Shown: positions 17,738 through 26,754, numbered from the stretch's first letter. The stretch is 55,125 nucleotides of DNA from Cyclobacteriaceae bacterium (GCA_028278225.1 JANQEU010000090.1:1-55125); one strand, 5' to 3'. Numbers and translations: made by a program. The notes: a model not told the origin generated them from the letters alone.

Positions 17738-18370
17738 ATGAAATTAAGCATCGCAGAAGGATTATATCTGATCGCCTTAGACGACGAGGAAGGTAGATTA
17801 TTGTCATCCGCTGAAAAGCATTATATCCACGGTGTACTGAGTGCCGGTATTCTCGAATTGTACATGTTGAAGAAGATCACGCTCACTGATACTGTGATCA
17901 ATGTAGTGGATACTGTCGGAACCGGTAATGGGATACTGGACAATATTCTGCACAAACTTCACTCGGGGGCAAAGTTTGTTGATGAGATCCAGAATTTGCA
18001 CCATCATTTCTCCCATATCCGGGAGGATCTGGATCAGTTACTGACTCAAAGAGGAATCTTGAGAAGGGAAGAAACCAAATTATTGTGGATCCCGCTCAGT
18101 GAGAGAATGGACAACGCCAATTATGCGTTTGAACAGGAGATTCGAAATGTATTGCAGGCTATGGTCTTCAAAAATGCCAAGTCTACACCTTCTTTCGTGA
18201 TCCTGATGTCTTTGATCTATGATTGCAAAATCCTCGATGAAGTTTTTAGTGACAAGGACGATCTGATAGATGCAGTGAAAGTAGCCAAGGATATCGTTAA
18301 TTCGGATATCATTGACGCAGAGACCTCAAAAGTTCTGAAAGAGTTGCGAACTTTTTTTGCCTCTAACTGA
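17738..18370 (+). CDS. GOLPH3/VPS74-like (GPP34 family) protein
   Basis: The 210-residue helical protein matches the GPP34 pattern: N-terminal Leu-Tyr-Leu-Ile-Ala-Leu-Asp-Asp-Glu-Glu-Gly-Arg (9-20), a Gly-Val-Leu-Ser-Ala-Gly-Ile-Leu-Glu-Leu helix (28-37), a Thr-Asp-Thr-Val-like beta hairpin, then Leu-Asp-Asn-Ile-Leu and an Arg-Gly-Ile-Leu-Arg-Arg-Glu-Glu segment (about 107-114). In eukaryotes GOLPH3 binds phosphatidylinositol 4-phosphate on Golgi membranes and retains glycosyltransferases; bacterial members, best known from actinobacteria, have no established function. It has no signal peptide or membrane helix, so a peripheral cytoplasmic membrane role is a guess. It follows the antiporter gene and faces the lipoprotein/K+ channel pair. 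Confidence 0.85.
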   Translation: MKLSIAEGLYLIALDDEEGRLLSSAEKHYIHGVLSAGILELYMLKKITLTDTVINVVDTVGTGNGILDNILHKLHSGAKFVDEIQNLHHHFSHIREDLDQLLTQRGILRREETKLLWIPLSERMDNANYAFEQEIRNVLQAMVFKNAKSTPSFVILMSLIYDCKILDEVFSDKDDLIDAVKVAKDIVNSDIIDAETSKVLKELRTFFASN

Positions 18371-18405
18371 GCCGGTAGATCTCCGTCAAAAATTTGGGAT
18401 ATTGG

Positions 18406-18843
18406 TCACTGCGGGGGAATGCTATCTACTCTTCCGGATAGCTTTGTTTGTTCCAGCCTCAGGATATCACCAAGTTGTTCCTGCATTTTCCCATTAAGGA
18501 TCTGATCGGTGACGTTTGACGCTGCCTCGTCACTTACACCATAAAGCTTTGCATAGATCAATGTCTGCATTTCCTTAATGGTTTTGACATAAGCAATGAT
18601 GGAATCCTGCTTTTCCATTAGTCGATTGGCCCGAAATGCCATAAAGCCAAACCCTTCATGCGGATTGTTGTTGTCTTTTTCCAGTATCAGGTATTCAATA
18701 CCATCTACTTCCACTCTGTCGAAATGGAACTCTATTCTTTCATGTATTTCTCTTGGCCGGAATTCTTCGCTGTCATGGAGCGCTCTGTTTTCACATCCAA
18801 TCATGCAAATAGCAACTATTAAGGAATAAAAGAATCTTCTCAT
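18406..18843 (-). CDS. Small lipoprotein of unknown function, coupled to the K+ channel
   Basis: The 145-residue protein has a lipoprotein signal (Arg-Arg-Phe-Phe, hydrophobic core, Met-Ile-Gly-Cys17). The mature part is hydrophilic and starts with a stretch rich in Glu, His and Arg, then a helical region. I recognise no domain. Its ATG overlaps the TGA of the upstream potassium channel gene in ATGA (18840-18843), implying translational coupling and a likely shared role, for example as an envelope-side partner or sensor of ion stress. That role is inference from gene order only. Confidence 0.8.
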   Translation of the reverse strand: MRRFFYSLIVAICMIGCENRALHDSEEFRPREIHERIEFHFDRVEVDGIEYLILEKDNNNPHEGFGFMAFRANRLMEKQDSIIAYVKTIKEMQTLIYAKLYGVSDEAASNVTDQILNGKMQEQLGDILRLEQTKLSGRVDSIPPQ

Positions 18844-19937
18844 TTTTTCAATGACGTTTCCCTGAAATATCCTTCCTCAACGTCGAATACCTTCTTGAGT
18901 AGTTTAAATGCTTTGCCATTTAATATTACGATCATGTAATCCCCGACGGAAATCTTCAGTTCTCCCAGGGGATTTTTCAATAACTGTCTTTTTCCGTATT
19001 TGTCCCTCTTCGTAATTCCTATCAGTACACTATTATATTTCTGCTTAAGGTCATAAAATGCTTCGTTATATCCTCTTCCCACGTAAGGATTATTGGGCGT
19101 AACAAGAAATTGCTTGATATCATAATCACTATCAGCTTTGGCAACTGACATCAGCGCTTCACTGTATGTGGCCACGTCCGGTTCAAACATGTAGCTGGCC
19201 AGAAGCTTGGAGGATATCTCATGGTTGCTTATCGTGTTTGTGACGCCTGCACTAATAAATGTGTTTTTAAGATCAGGATTGTCGAGCGTTACGACGAAAT
19301 CAAGATCCGGGAACAGTTTCTTGATATTGAGAATATAGACCAGTTTTTCCGTGTCATCTTCCAGGTTTACGAATACAATAGATGAATTTTCGATGTTTGC
19401 TTTCCTCAACTGATCGAAATTTTTGAAATCGTTGTACAACAGAAATATGTTGCGTGTATCGTACTTTTCCCTTATGAATTCCAGGTCTTTTTTGTCGTTA
19501 AGAACTATCGCCACCTGTTTGCCTACGCTCAGCAATTGATTGGCGACCATGTTGCCGAAATCATTCCATCCGATGATTACAGCATGATTCGTGAAGTTTG
19601 TTCCATTAAAGCCCAATTTTCTATTCTCTTTTAGATTTGCAATAAATGAAGTAAAGGACCCAATAAGCAGTCCGTAAAATACTAAACTTAATAATACGAA
19701 TATATATCCTATGGCTCTGCCATAGACGGTGCTGGGGTATATATCACCATAACCCACTGTTGTCAGGGTTACGATCGAATACCAAATTGCGTTAGGAAAA
19801 TTGACAATTGCTGTTTGAGTACTGATACTTTCTACTTTGATGAGCAGGAAGATCAAAATCAAGTAGATGATGAATCCGATCAGGATATCCAGTGCTCTAC
19901 TTAACCTTTTGTCTTTAATATGTCGCTGAAACATCAA
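18840..19937 (-). CDS. Potassium channel with TrkA-type (RCK) regulatory domain
   Basis: A two-helix pore module comes first: helix at about 15-34, pore loop with the selectivity filter Thr60-Val-Gly-Tyr-Gly-Asp65, helix at about 75-98. A cytoplasmic TrkA-N Rossmann domain follows from about 117 (His-Ala-Val-Ile-Ile-Gly-Trp-Asn-Asp-Phe-Gly), then a TrkA-C domain (about 275-355). This is the MthK/Kch-like architecture, where nucleotide or Ca2+ binding to the RCK ring gates K+ flow. The glycine-rich loop is Gly-Trp-Asn-Asp-Phe-Gly, so nucleotide binding may be altered. A TATATTTG element (19954-19961, reverse) precedes the start, and the gene ends in an ATGA overlap with the lipoprotein gene. 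Start at 19937 or the next codon, also ATG. Confidence 0.92.
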   Translation of the reverse strand: MMFQRHIKDKRLSRALDILIGFIIYLILIFLLIKVESISTQTAIVNFPNAIWYSIVTLTTVGYGDIYPSTVYGRAIGYIFVLLSLVFYGLLIGSFTSFIANLKENRKLGFNGTNFTNHAVIIGWNDFGNMVANQLLSVGKQVAIVLNDKKDLEFIREKYDTRNIFLLYNDFKNFDQLRKANIENSSIVFVNLEDDTEKLVYILNIKKLFPDLDFVVTLDNPDLKNTFISAGVTNTISNHEISSKLLASYMFEPDVATYSEALMSVAKADSDYDIKQFLVTPNNPYVGRGYNEAFYDLKQKYNSVLIGITKRDKYGKRQLLKNPLGELKISVGDYMIVILNGKAFKLLKKVFDVEEGYFRETSLKK

Positions 19938-19953
19938 TGAGGCCGGTAATGAT

Positions 19954-19961
19954 CAAATATA
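19954..19961 (-). promoter_or_regulatory. Candidate TAnnTTTG promoter element for the K+ channel operon
   Basis: On the reverse strand this reads TATATTTG, a match to the Bacteroidota -7 element, 17 bases before the channel ATG. No TTTG at the usual -33 distance was found. Confidence 0.35.
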
Positions 19962-20123
19962 AAACAATTGGAACAATGTCTGAATTAACCATAGCCAAAT
20001 CATTGTGAAAATCCTTTTTGGGAGGACTTGAAGCAACCAATGCTCCGTCGTTCATGTCCATCACCCAAAGACTGGTTCAAATTTTTTATCTTGATGCGTT
20101 AATTGATGACTTGATTCAGGAAG

Positions 20124-21410
20124 ATGACTGAAGGTAAACGATCCAAGTTTCAGAAATTCCTTATCATGACTGCCCTGATTGCATCGGGAGAGGCTGTTTT
20201 CCTGTTGCCATTTGTGGTATCGAGGATCTTTCGACCAACATTTCTTAGTGTTTTTGGGATCACCAATTTGCAGTTGGGAACGGCCTTTTCATTGTACGGC
20301 TTTATTGCCATGGTATCCTATTTTGCCGGAGGACCACTGGCCGACAAGTTTTCGGCACGTCGGTTGATGGCATTCGCCTTAGGGGCTACCGCAATAGGAG
20401 GGGTAGTTATGGCGGGGATACCTTCCATAGCCACGCTCACTGTTTTGTATGGTTTTTGGGGACTGACCACTATTTTGTTGTTTTGGGCTGCCCTGATCCG
20501 TGCCACGAGGGAATGGGGTGGCACAACCAACCAGGGTAAGGCCTATGGATTTTTGGATGGGGGGCGTGGTTTGGTGGCTGCTTTGCTGGCATCGATATCT
20601 GTTTTCATTTTTGCTACGTTCTTACCGGAGAACGCCAGTGTGGCCAGCCCTGAAGAACTGAAAGGTGCCCTGAGTCGAATAATTTGGATATTTTCTTTGC
20701 TCACGTTAGTGGTTGGTGGTTTCGTTTGGGCGGCAGTCCCCGAAAATCCTGTGGATCAGGGGATCAGGAAAATGTCACCTTTAAACCTGGACGGAGTCCG
20801 GGAGGTTTTTAACCTACCCGGTATCTGGCTTCAGGCGGTGATTGTAGTATGCGCCTATGTAGGTTATAAGTGCACAGATGATTTTTCATTATATGCAAGT
20901 GATGCTTTTGGATATGATGACGTGGCAGCAGCTCAAATTGGGACAATATCATTTTGGGTCAGACCTTTTGCCGCGGTGGGTGCGGGATTGCTTGGAGATC
21001 ACATCCGGGCCTCCAGGATGATCACGATCAGCTTTGGGATCTTGATTGCCGGTAGCCTGTGCATAGCATTGGGTGTATTGCAACCTGGCCTGCATATCCA
21101 GCTGATATTAACCATTGCCGGCACGAGTGCAGGAATATATGCACTGCGAGGCGTCTACTTTGCTTTGCTGCAGGAAGCCCGTGTTTCGCTTACTTTTACC
21201 GGTAGTGCGGTTGGCATTGTCTCCGTGATAGGGTTTACACCTGATATTTTCATGGGACCTTTGATGGGTTTCCTGATCGACAGATCCCCGGGGGCACTGG
21301 GACATCAGCATGTTTTTGGTGTATTGTCTGTTTTTGGCGTGATAGGTTTTTTTGCGTCAGTCATTTTCAGGAAGATAACTCACCAACGGGCAAATGAAAT
21401 GAGCAAATAA
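20124..21410 (+). CDS. Major facilitator superfamily transporter
   Basis: The 428-residue protein has about 12 hydrophobic segments and the MFS loop 2-3 motif in the form Gly-Pro-Leu-Ala-Asp-Lys-Phe-Ser-Ala-Arg-Arg (about 71-81). The second half repeats the six-helix pattern. The overall pattern, including Glu23 in helix 1 and the Arg-Ala-Thr-Arg-Glu-Trp loop, recalls the nitrate/sugar-phosphate/oxalate-like MFS branches, but the substrate is not decidable. The next gene on the strand encodes a GH15 enzyme, and the gap of about 150 bases leaves it open whether they share a transcript; export or uptake of a trehalose-related sugar is speculation. Confidence 0.88.
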   Translation: MTEGKRSKFQKFLIMTALIASGEAVFLLPFVVSRIFRPTFLSVFGITNLQLGTAFSLYGFIAMVSYFAGGPLADKFSARRLMAFALGATAIGGVVMAGIPSIATLTVLYGFWGLTTILLFWAALIRATREWGGTTNQGKAYGFLDGGRGLVAALLASISVFIFATFLPENASVASPEELKGALSRIIWIFSLLTLVVGGFVWAAVPENPVDQGIRKMSPLNLDGVREVFNLPGIWLQAVIVVCAYVGYKCTDDFSLYASDAFGYDDVAAAQIGTISFWVRPFAAVGAGLLGDHIRASRMITISFGILIAGSLCIALGVLQPGLHIQLILTIAGTSAGIYALRGVYFALLQEARVSLTFTGSAVGIVSVIGFTPDIFMGPLMGFLIDRSPGALGHQHVFGVLSVFGVIGFFASVIFRKITHQRANEMSK

Positions 21411-21557
21411 CTTTGTCATACTGAACTTCATACTCCATTCAAAACTCCTTCCGATAGTTTCTTTCTTTAGGATATTTTGGAATATTTACAGGATGAATGG
21501 ATGCAAATTCTTTTAATATTCTCTACGACTTTGAATTATTAGTTGAAAGAAGACCAA

Positions 21558-23342
21558 ATGAACATAAACCGACACACATATGACTATGGCGTAATAGGCA
21601 ACTGTGCGTATGCCGCCCACATTCATAAGGATACCAACGTTTCATGGATGTGCTGGCCCAGGTTTGACAGCAGTTTCATATTCGGAAACATAATAGATGA
21701 CGAAAAAGGTGGTGAGTTTTCCATAAAATCACCTTCTGAGGTTACATCCACCCAATACTATATTGAAAATACCAATGTCCTGCGAACCGATATCAAAAGC
21801 AGGGACGGTCTATATCGTGTGACAGATTTTGCACCCAGATTTCAGCAGGAGGACCGGTATTATAAACCATTAATGCTCATCAGGAAGATTGAAAGACTGG
21901 AAGGGAATCCAACTGTCGTAGTAAGGTGTCGCCCGGTCGGTGAATATGGTGAGCTGAATCCCGAACATAGTTTGGGCAGTAATCACATCAGATTTCTGGG
22001 AATGGACGCGCATGTACGTCTTACCACCAATATTCCACTTTCCTACGTAGTGTCCGAGCAGAGTTTTATTATCAATGAGACCAAATATCTTGTTTTTACC
22101 TACGGGCCGCCAATGGAAGCGGCATTGTTGGAGACTGTGGAACTGTTTCTTTATAAAACCATAAACTATTGGCGGGACTGGGTAAAGACCGCCTCGATCG
22201 TAAATTTCTATCAGCGGGAAGCTATCAGGTCAGCCCTGGTGCTAAAGATCCACCAATTCGAGGATACTGGTGCAATCATCGCTTCCACTACCACTAGTTT
22301 GCCCGAATCTCCGGGTAGTACGCGAAATTGGGATTACCGGTTCTGCTGGATGAGAGATACCTACTATACGCTTAATGCATTCAACAATATTGGCCACTTT
22401 GAGGAGCTAGAGAAATACTTCCATTACATTTTCAACACAACGATCGAGGAACAGGATCGATACCAACCACTTTATGGAATCAGTGGTCAGAAAAGGCTTG
22501 ATGAGAAGGAGCTACTTTTATCAGGTTACGAAGGTAATAAACCTGTCCGGATCGGGAACGATGCATACACTCACATTCAAAATGATGTATACGGTCAGGT
22601 TTTGATATCTCTATTGCCGCTTTACTGGGATAAGAGGATCATTTTTGCTCAGCGTTTTGACTCGTCTGAACTGGTCATTAAAACGCTCAAAATGATCGAA
22701 AAAACGTTTAATGAAAAAGACGCCGGGATCTGGGAATTCAGGAATCTGGCGCAACATCATTGCTACACCTACCTTTTTCATTGGGCTGGTAGCTGTGCAG
22801 CCATTAAAATGGCCAAGATCTTGCGCAATAATGAGATGGGAGAACTGGCCACGAAATTGAGGGATAGATCGGAAAGAATGATCGAGAAATGCTACGTACC
22901 CGCCAAAAAAGGGTATGCTCAGGCAGTTGGTGTGGATAGAATGGATGCCAGTACGCTTCAATTGATCATGATGGGGTATCTGAATGGGGAGCATCATTCG
23001 GCAAAGGATCACTTAAAAGCGCTGGAAAAAGAATTATCGGCATCCGGGGGCTTATTCTACCGTTACAGACACCAGGATGACTTTGGTGCGCCTGAAACCA
23101 CATTCCTGATCTGTGCATTCTGGTATGTTGAGGCGCTGGCATGCGTGGGACGGCTTGATGAAGCGATCAAATATTTTGAAAATATTATCTCCAGTAGCAA
23201 TCACCTGGGCCTGTTGAGTGAAGACGTAAATGAGCGCGACCGTAGCATGTGGGGTAACTTCCCGCAGGCTTACAGTCATGTGGGATTACTGAATGCGGCT
23301 AATAGAATTGCAAATAAACTTGACCTTCCTACCTTTCTGTAA
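21558..23342 (+). CDS. Glycoside hydrolase family 15 enzyme (glucoamylase/trehalase-like)
   Basis: The protein has the N-terminal beta-sandwich of bacterial GH15 enzymes (Asp-Tyr-Gly-Val-Ile-Gly-Asn, Trp-Met-Cys-Trp-Pro-Arg-Phe-Asp-Ser) and an (alpha/alpha)6 barrel with Arg-Asn-Trp-Asp-Tyr-Arg-Phe-Cys-Trp-Met-Arg-Asp (about 258-269), the standard family signature. The second catalytic acid should be in the late Gly-Leu-Leu-Ser-Glu-Asp segment near residue 554. Family members cleave alpha-glucosides; several bacterial ones next to trehalose-phosphate synthase genes are trehalases. It converges with the otsA-otsB fusion with a 14-base overlap, which favours trehalose turnover. I chose the ATG at 21558; a TTG at 21543 would add five residues. 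No signal peptide, so cytoplasmic. Confidence 0.9.
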   Translation: MNINRHTYDYGVIGNCAYAAHIHKDTNVSWMCWPRFDSSFIFGNIIDDEKGGEFSIKSPSEVTSTQYYIENTNVLRTDIKSRDGLYRVTDFAPRFQQEDRYYKPLMLIRKIERLEGNPTVVVRCRPVGEYGELNPEHSLGSNHIRFLGMDAHVRLTTNIPLSYVVSEQSFIINETKYLVFTYGPPMEAALLETVELFLYKTINYWRDWVKTASIVNFYQREAIRSALVLKIHQFEDTGAIIASTTTSLPESPGSTRNWDYRFCWMRDTYYTLNAFNNIGHFEELEKYFHYIFNTTIEEQDRYQPLYGISGQKRLDEKELLLSGYEGNKPVRIGNDAYTHIQNDVYGQVLISLLPLYWDKRIIFAQRFDSSELVIKTLKMIEKTFNEKDAGIWEFRNLAQHHCYTYLFHWAGSCAAIKMAKILRNNEMGELATKLRDRSERMIEKCYVPAKKGYAQAVGVDRMDASTLQLIMMGYLNGEHHSAKDHLKALEKELSASGGLFYRYRHQDDFGAPETTFLICAFWYVEALACVGRLDEAIKYFENIISSSNHLGLLSEDVNERDRSMWGNFPQAYSHVGLLNAANRIANKLDLPTFL

Positions 23343-25506
23343 ATTTCCGGAGCAGATCCCTGATGTCGTAAAATGAAGTTACACTGTACTTCGCTGCGGA
23401 AGCTGCACTGCCAACCTTTATGGTATAGCTGTTCTGAGGCATCGCTTTGAACGTATCTTCGTCGGTCGAATCATCACCGCAAGCCATAATGAAATCGGCC
23501 TTTGACTTGTCCAGGATGACAGAAGCCCCTTTTCCCTTGTTGATTTCCGAGGATTTTACTTCCAGTACCTTATCACCCTCCATTACGTGCAGATTTCTGT
23601 TGGTGGTGATGTACTTCATATGGCTAATCAACTCCCTGGTCCTTATCTCACCAAGTCCCGTTTCCACTTTTCGATAGTGCCAGACAAGTGAATAGTCCTT
23701 ATGCTCAACAAATGAACCTGGCGTCAGGTTCACGTACCCTTCCATGACCTTCAGGATCTCGGATTTCCAGTTATTGGCAATTTTCGTGACGGTCTTGAAT
23801 TTTTCGCCATGTCTTCTGATCCATGCACCATGCTCGGCTACAATTTCCAAGTTAAATTCCGACAACCATGCTTCAAGTGTATCCCTGCTCCTGCCGCTGA
23901 TAATCACAATGTTATTTTTCTTGTCTTTTGTCAGTTTTTTCAGAATACTTTTTAACTCCTCATCCGGTTTGGATTCGTCGGGATCCAGGTTGAAACCTGT
24001 AAGTGTGCCATCATAGTCGAGAAAGATCAGCCTTTCCTTTGATTTTTTGTAGCTCCCGATAATTTGGTTGGTCAATCCTTCGTCCAATAACTTCGTTCTT
24101 AAAGCCTCCTGGGATTTCTTGACATATTCAAGCCTTTCCATAAACAGGCTTACCCAATGATGGATGTTATACCTTTTAAGCGATCGCTGCATTATGTCCA
24201 TGTGCTTGACCTGTTCGTCTTCAGGCATTGTCAGTGCCGTATGCATTGCCTCAATGAGCTGATTGATGTTGTTCGGGTTGATCAGTATGGCATCAGAAAG
24301 CTCTTTTGAAGAACCGGCCATTTCGCTAAGAATGAGAACGCCCTTTTTGTCCAGTTTACTGGCAATGTATTCTTTGCACACCAAATTCATGCCATCCCTC
24401 ATTGGCGTCACCAGAGCCACCTGGGACATGCGGTAGAACGCCGAAAGTGCATTCAATGGGAAACTCCGGTAGAAGTAGTGAACGGGTGTCCAGTTCAGTC
24501 TGGCGTATTTGCCGTTGATGTGGCCTACAAGCAGATCTATTTCTTCTTTTAGCTGTCTGTACTTTGGAACGGTATCTCTTGAGGGAACGACTACCATGAA
24601 AATCGATACTTTTTCCCGGAAGTCAGGATACATATCAAGAAAGGTTTCGAATGCCCTGAGCCGCTGTGGAATACCTTTGCTGTAATCCAGCCGGTCAATG
24701 GACAAAATCAGTTTAACATCTCCGATTGATGTCCTGTACCGGACTTCTCTTGCGAGGGTATCCGGAGATGCGGCAGATTCTGCATATTTGTCATAATCAA
24801 TACCCATGGGCAAGGCGTCCGCCATTACCAGTCGGTTGTCAACGGTTATCTTGCCATTTTCATTTCCCAGGCCGGCCAACCGGCTAACTGATGAAAGGAA
24901 ATGCCTCATGTCGTCATAAGTGTGAAACCCCAAAAAATCCGACCCGAGCATTCCTTCGAGCAGCTCACGTCTCCATGGCAGTAACCGGAATGATTCGTAG
25001 GATGGGAAGGGTATATGCAGAAAAAAACCAATTGTGGATCTGGGGTTGTGTTCCCGTATCATTTGCGGAAGCAGCAACAATTGATAGTCATGTACCCATA
25101 AGGTGTCGCCTGGCTCGATTACGTCGTCCAGTTCCTTGGCAAACTTCCGGTTTACTTTTTGATAGGCTTTCCAAAGCTCCTCATCATACACCGCAAATTG
25201 ATTGAAATAATGAAAGTTTGGCCAAAGTGTTTCGTTACTAAAACCCTCGTAGAAATCCTCAATTTCTGCAGCGGTCAGGAAGACAGGTTTCATATTCTGT
25301 TTCCTGAGATCTCTTGTGACTTCCTTTTTATGGGTACCCTTGGTTAAGGCCATTCCCGGCCATCCTACCCAAATGTTATCACCTTGTTTGTATATGGACC
25401 CTAATCCTGTGGCCAACCCTCCTTCACTGGGTTTGGAACTCAGTTTTCCATTTTCCTCACTTATTTTGACAGGAAGACGATTTGAAACGATAATGGTTTT
25501 TGGCAT
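23329..25506 (-). CDS. Fused trehalose-6-phosphate synthase/phosphatase
   Basis: The 725-residue protein joins two enzymes. Residues about 1-460 are an OtsA-type GT20 synthase (Val-Ser-Asn-Arg-Leu-Pro near the start, Gly-Gly-Leu-Ala-Thr-Gly-Leu, Trp-Val-His-Asp-Tyr-Gln-Leu, Asp-Arg-Leu-Asp-Tyr-Ser-Lys-Gly), which makes trehalose 6-phosphate from UDP-glucose and glucose 6-phosphate. Residues about 485-725 are an OtsB-type HAD phosphatase (Phe-Leu-Asp-Tyr-Asp-Gly-Thr-Leu; late Cys-Gly-Asp-Asp-Ser-Thr-Asp-Glu-Asp). Both active sites look intact, so the fusion should take substrates directly to trehalose, an osmolyte and stress protectant. Such fusions are normal in this phylum and in eukaryotes. 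The gene faces GH15, giving synthesis and breakdown side by side. Confidence 0.95.
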   Translation of the reverse strand: MPKTIIVSNRLPVKISEENGKLSSKPSEGGLATGLGSIYKQGDNIWVGWPGMALTKGTHKKEVTRDLRKQNMKPVFLTAAEIEDFYEGFSNETLWPNFHYFNQFAVYDEELWKAYQKVNRKFAKELDDVIEPGDTLWVHDYQLLLLPQMIREHNPRSTIGFFLHIPFPSYESFRLLPWRRELLEGMLGSDFLGFHTYDDMRHFLSSVSRLAGLGNENGKITVDNRLVMADALPMGIDYDKYAESAASPDTLAREVRYRTSIGDVKLILSIDRLDYSKGIPQRLRAFETFLDMYPDFREKVSIFMVVVPSRDTVPKYRQLKEEIDLLVGHINGKYARLNWTPVHYFYRSFPLNALSAFYRMSQVALVTPMRDGMNLVCKEYIASKLDKKGVLILSEMAGSSKELSDAILINPNNINQLIEAMHTALTMPEDEQVKHMDIMQRSLKRYNIHHWVSLFMERLEYVKKSQEALRTKLLDEGLTNQIIGSYKKSKERLIFLDYDGTLTGFNLDPDESKPDEELKSILKKLTKDKKNNIVIISGRSRDTLEAWLSEFNLEIVAEHGAWIRRHGEKFKTVTKIANNWKSEILKVMEGYVNLTPGSFVEHKDYSLVWHYRKVETGLGEIRTRELISHMKYITTNRNLHVMEGDKVLEVKSSEINKGKGASVILDKSKADFIMACGDDSTDEDTFKAMPQNSYTIKVGSAASAAKYSVTSFYDIRDLLRKFTER

Positions 25507-25595
25507 AGCTCGTTTAAAAAATAGAAATCTAAGTTAGCCGAGGAGACTTTAAAATGACAGAAATATCTGCTTCCTCGTCAAATATTAATTTTGAA

Positions 25596-26402
25596 TTAGC
25601 GCTTGTTAAACCTTTTAAGCCTTAACTTGGTAAGCTTCCTTTTTGTGTCTAGAGGAAAATCTCCCTTCATCATCCAATCGTAAAACGATGGTTCGCTCTC
25701 CAATACGTCTCCCACGAGCTTCCCTCTGTGCTTTCCGAAATTGAAAATTTCCTGGCCCTTGTCGTTGTAAATGATTCTCCCGGCGAGATCTACCATTTTC
25801 TGATTTGTCAGCCGGTGAATCACTTCCATGTCATTTTCGATGATACCGATTTTGCTGCCCAGTAAGTCTTTTATTTCCTGACCCTCGTACCTTTCTATTT
25901 GGGAAATAAAGACATCCCTGGTAGCTTCAGTGTCAGCTTCCGCCGAATGTGCATTCTCCAACTCCTTGTCGCAATAAAAACGATAGGCAGCACTCAGATT
26001 CCTTTTCTCCATCATATGAAAGATCTTCTGGGCATCTATTATTTTACGTTTTTCAACGTCAAAATCCACATTTGCCCTTAAAAACTCCTCCACCAGCATT
26101 GGAACATCAAACTTGATGATATTGAATCCGGCAAGGTCGCAGCCTTCCAGAAACTGGGCCATCGACCTGGCGATCTGACGGAAAGTTGGCTCGTTCTTCA
26201 CATCATCATCATAAATACCATGTATCTGGCTGGATTCGGCCGGAATGGGGATGGTAGGATTGATTCTGCGCACTTTTCTTTCCTCCTTACCGTCAGGCAT
26301 CATTTTGATCATTGCAATTTCAACGATCCTATCCCTGGAGATGCTGGTTCCGGTTGTTTCCAGATCGAATACAACAAGAGGATTTCTTAGGTTTAATTTC
26401 AC
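25596..26402 (-). CDS. DnaQ-like 3'-5' exonuclease (DEDDh) with C-terminal extension
   Basis: The DEDDh catalytic set is complete: Asp13 and Glu15 in Phe-Asp-Leu-Glu-Thr-Thr-Gly, Asp99 in Gly-Phe-Asn-Ile-Ile-Lys-Phe-Asp, and His152 and Asp157 in His-Ser-Ala-Glu-Ala-Asp-Thr-Glu-Ala. This is the DNA polymerase III epsilon/RNase T superfamily, cutting single nucleotides from 3' ends. After the nuclease, a segment from about 219 with Phe-Asn-Phe-Gly-Lys-His-Arg-Gly and Asp-Trp-Met resembles the small C-terminal domain of exodeoxyribonuclease X-like proteins (DUF3820-like). A role in DNA repair or proofreading is likely. It lies two bases after the gene for a 110-residue unknown and should be co-transcribed with it. 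Confidence 0.9.
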   Translation of the reverse strand: MKLNLRNPLVVFDLETTGTSISRDRIVEIAMIKMMPDGKEERKVRRINPTIPIPAESSQIHGIYDDDVKNEPTFRQIARSMAQFLEGCDLAGFNIIKFDVPMLVEEFLRANVDFDVEKRKIIDAQKIFHMMEKRNLSAAYRFYCDKELENAHSAEADTEATRDVFISQIERYEGQEIKDLLGSKIGIIENDMEVIHRLTNQKMVDLAGRIIYNDKGQEIFNFGKHRGKLVGDVLESEPSFYDWMMKGDFPLDTKRKLTKLRLKRFNKR

Positions 26403-26404
26403 AG

Positions 26405-26737
26405 TTACAGGTTATTCAAAGGAACCAATGGCCTCATGAATTCCTCTTCCGTCACACTTGTCCTTCGCAGCAATTCCCTGGCTGCTCCCGCGTGAGAAGT
26501 GAAACTCATGTTGCTGGTATTTATTTCAGTATCATTTTCCGGTAAAAATCCGTTGGAGGACTTTTTAGCCGGCAAAAATTCATATTTAATGAGTCCGTTG
26601 ACTAAAATATTATCAAAAGGTTTTCGGGTTTTTTCTAGGACATGAGTGGCAATTTTAGTAATTTCTAGGGTACCTTCATTTCCCGGAATGACTATGCGTT
26701 GTTTGTGTTTTGTCTCGTTGAAATCTATAGTCATCAT
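26405..26737 (-). CDS. Unrecognised 110-residue protein upstream of the exonuclease
   Basis: I do not recognise this protein. It starts Met-Met-Thr-Ile-Asp-Phe-Asn-Glu, is mixed alpha/beta in character, and has no signal peptide or membrane segment. It is preceded by the best promoter match in the window (TTTG-N19-TATTTTTG at 26755-26785) and ends two bases before the exonuclease ATG, so it is almost certainly a real gene in a two-gene operon. A small adaptor or DNA-metabolism accessory role would fit the neighbour, but this is inference. It is divergent from dnaB. Confidence 0.72.
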   Translation of the reverse strand: MMTIDFNETKHKQRIVIPGNEGTLEITKIATHVLEKTRKPFDNILVNGLIKYEFLPAKKSSNGFLPENDTEINTSNMSFTSHAGAARELLRRTSVTEEEFMRPLVPLNNL

Positions 26738-26754
26738 AGACTTGGGTTGATTTT

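Noticed and set aside
23329-25506. Trehalose synthase/phosphatase fusion as a lost stop codon or sequencing error
   Set aside because: The two domains are joined by a normal linker, both active sites are intact, and such fusions are common in this phylum.
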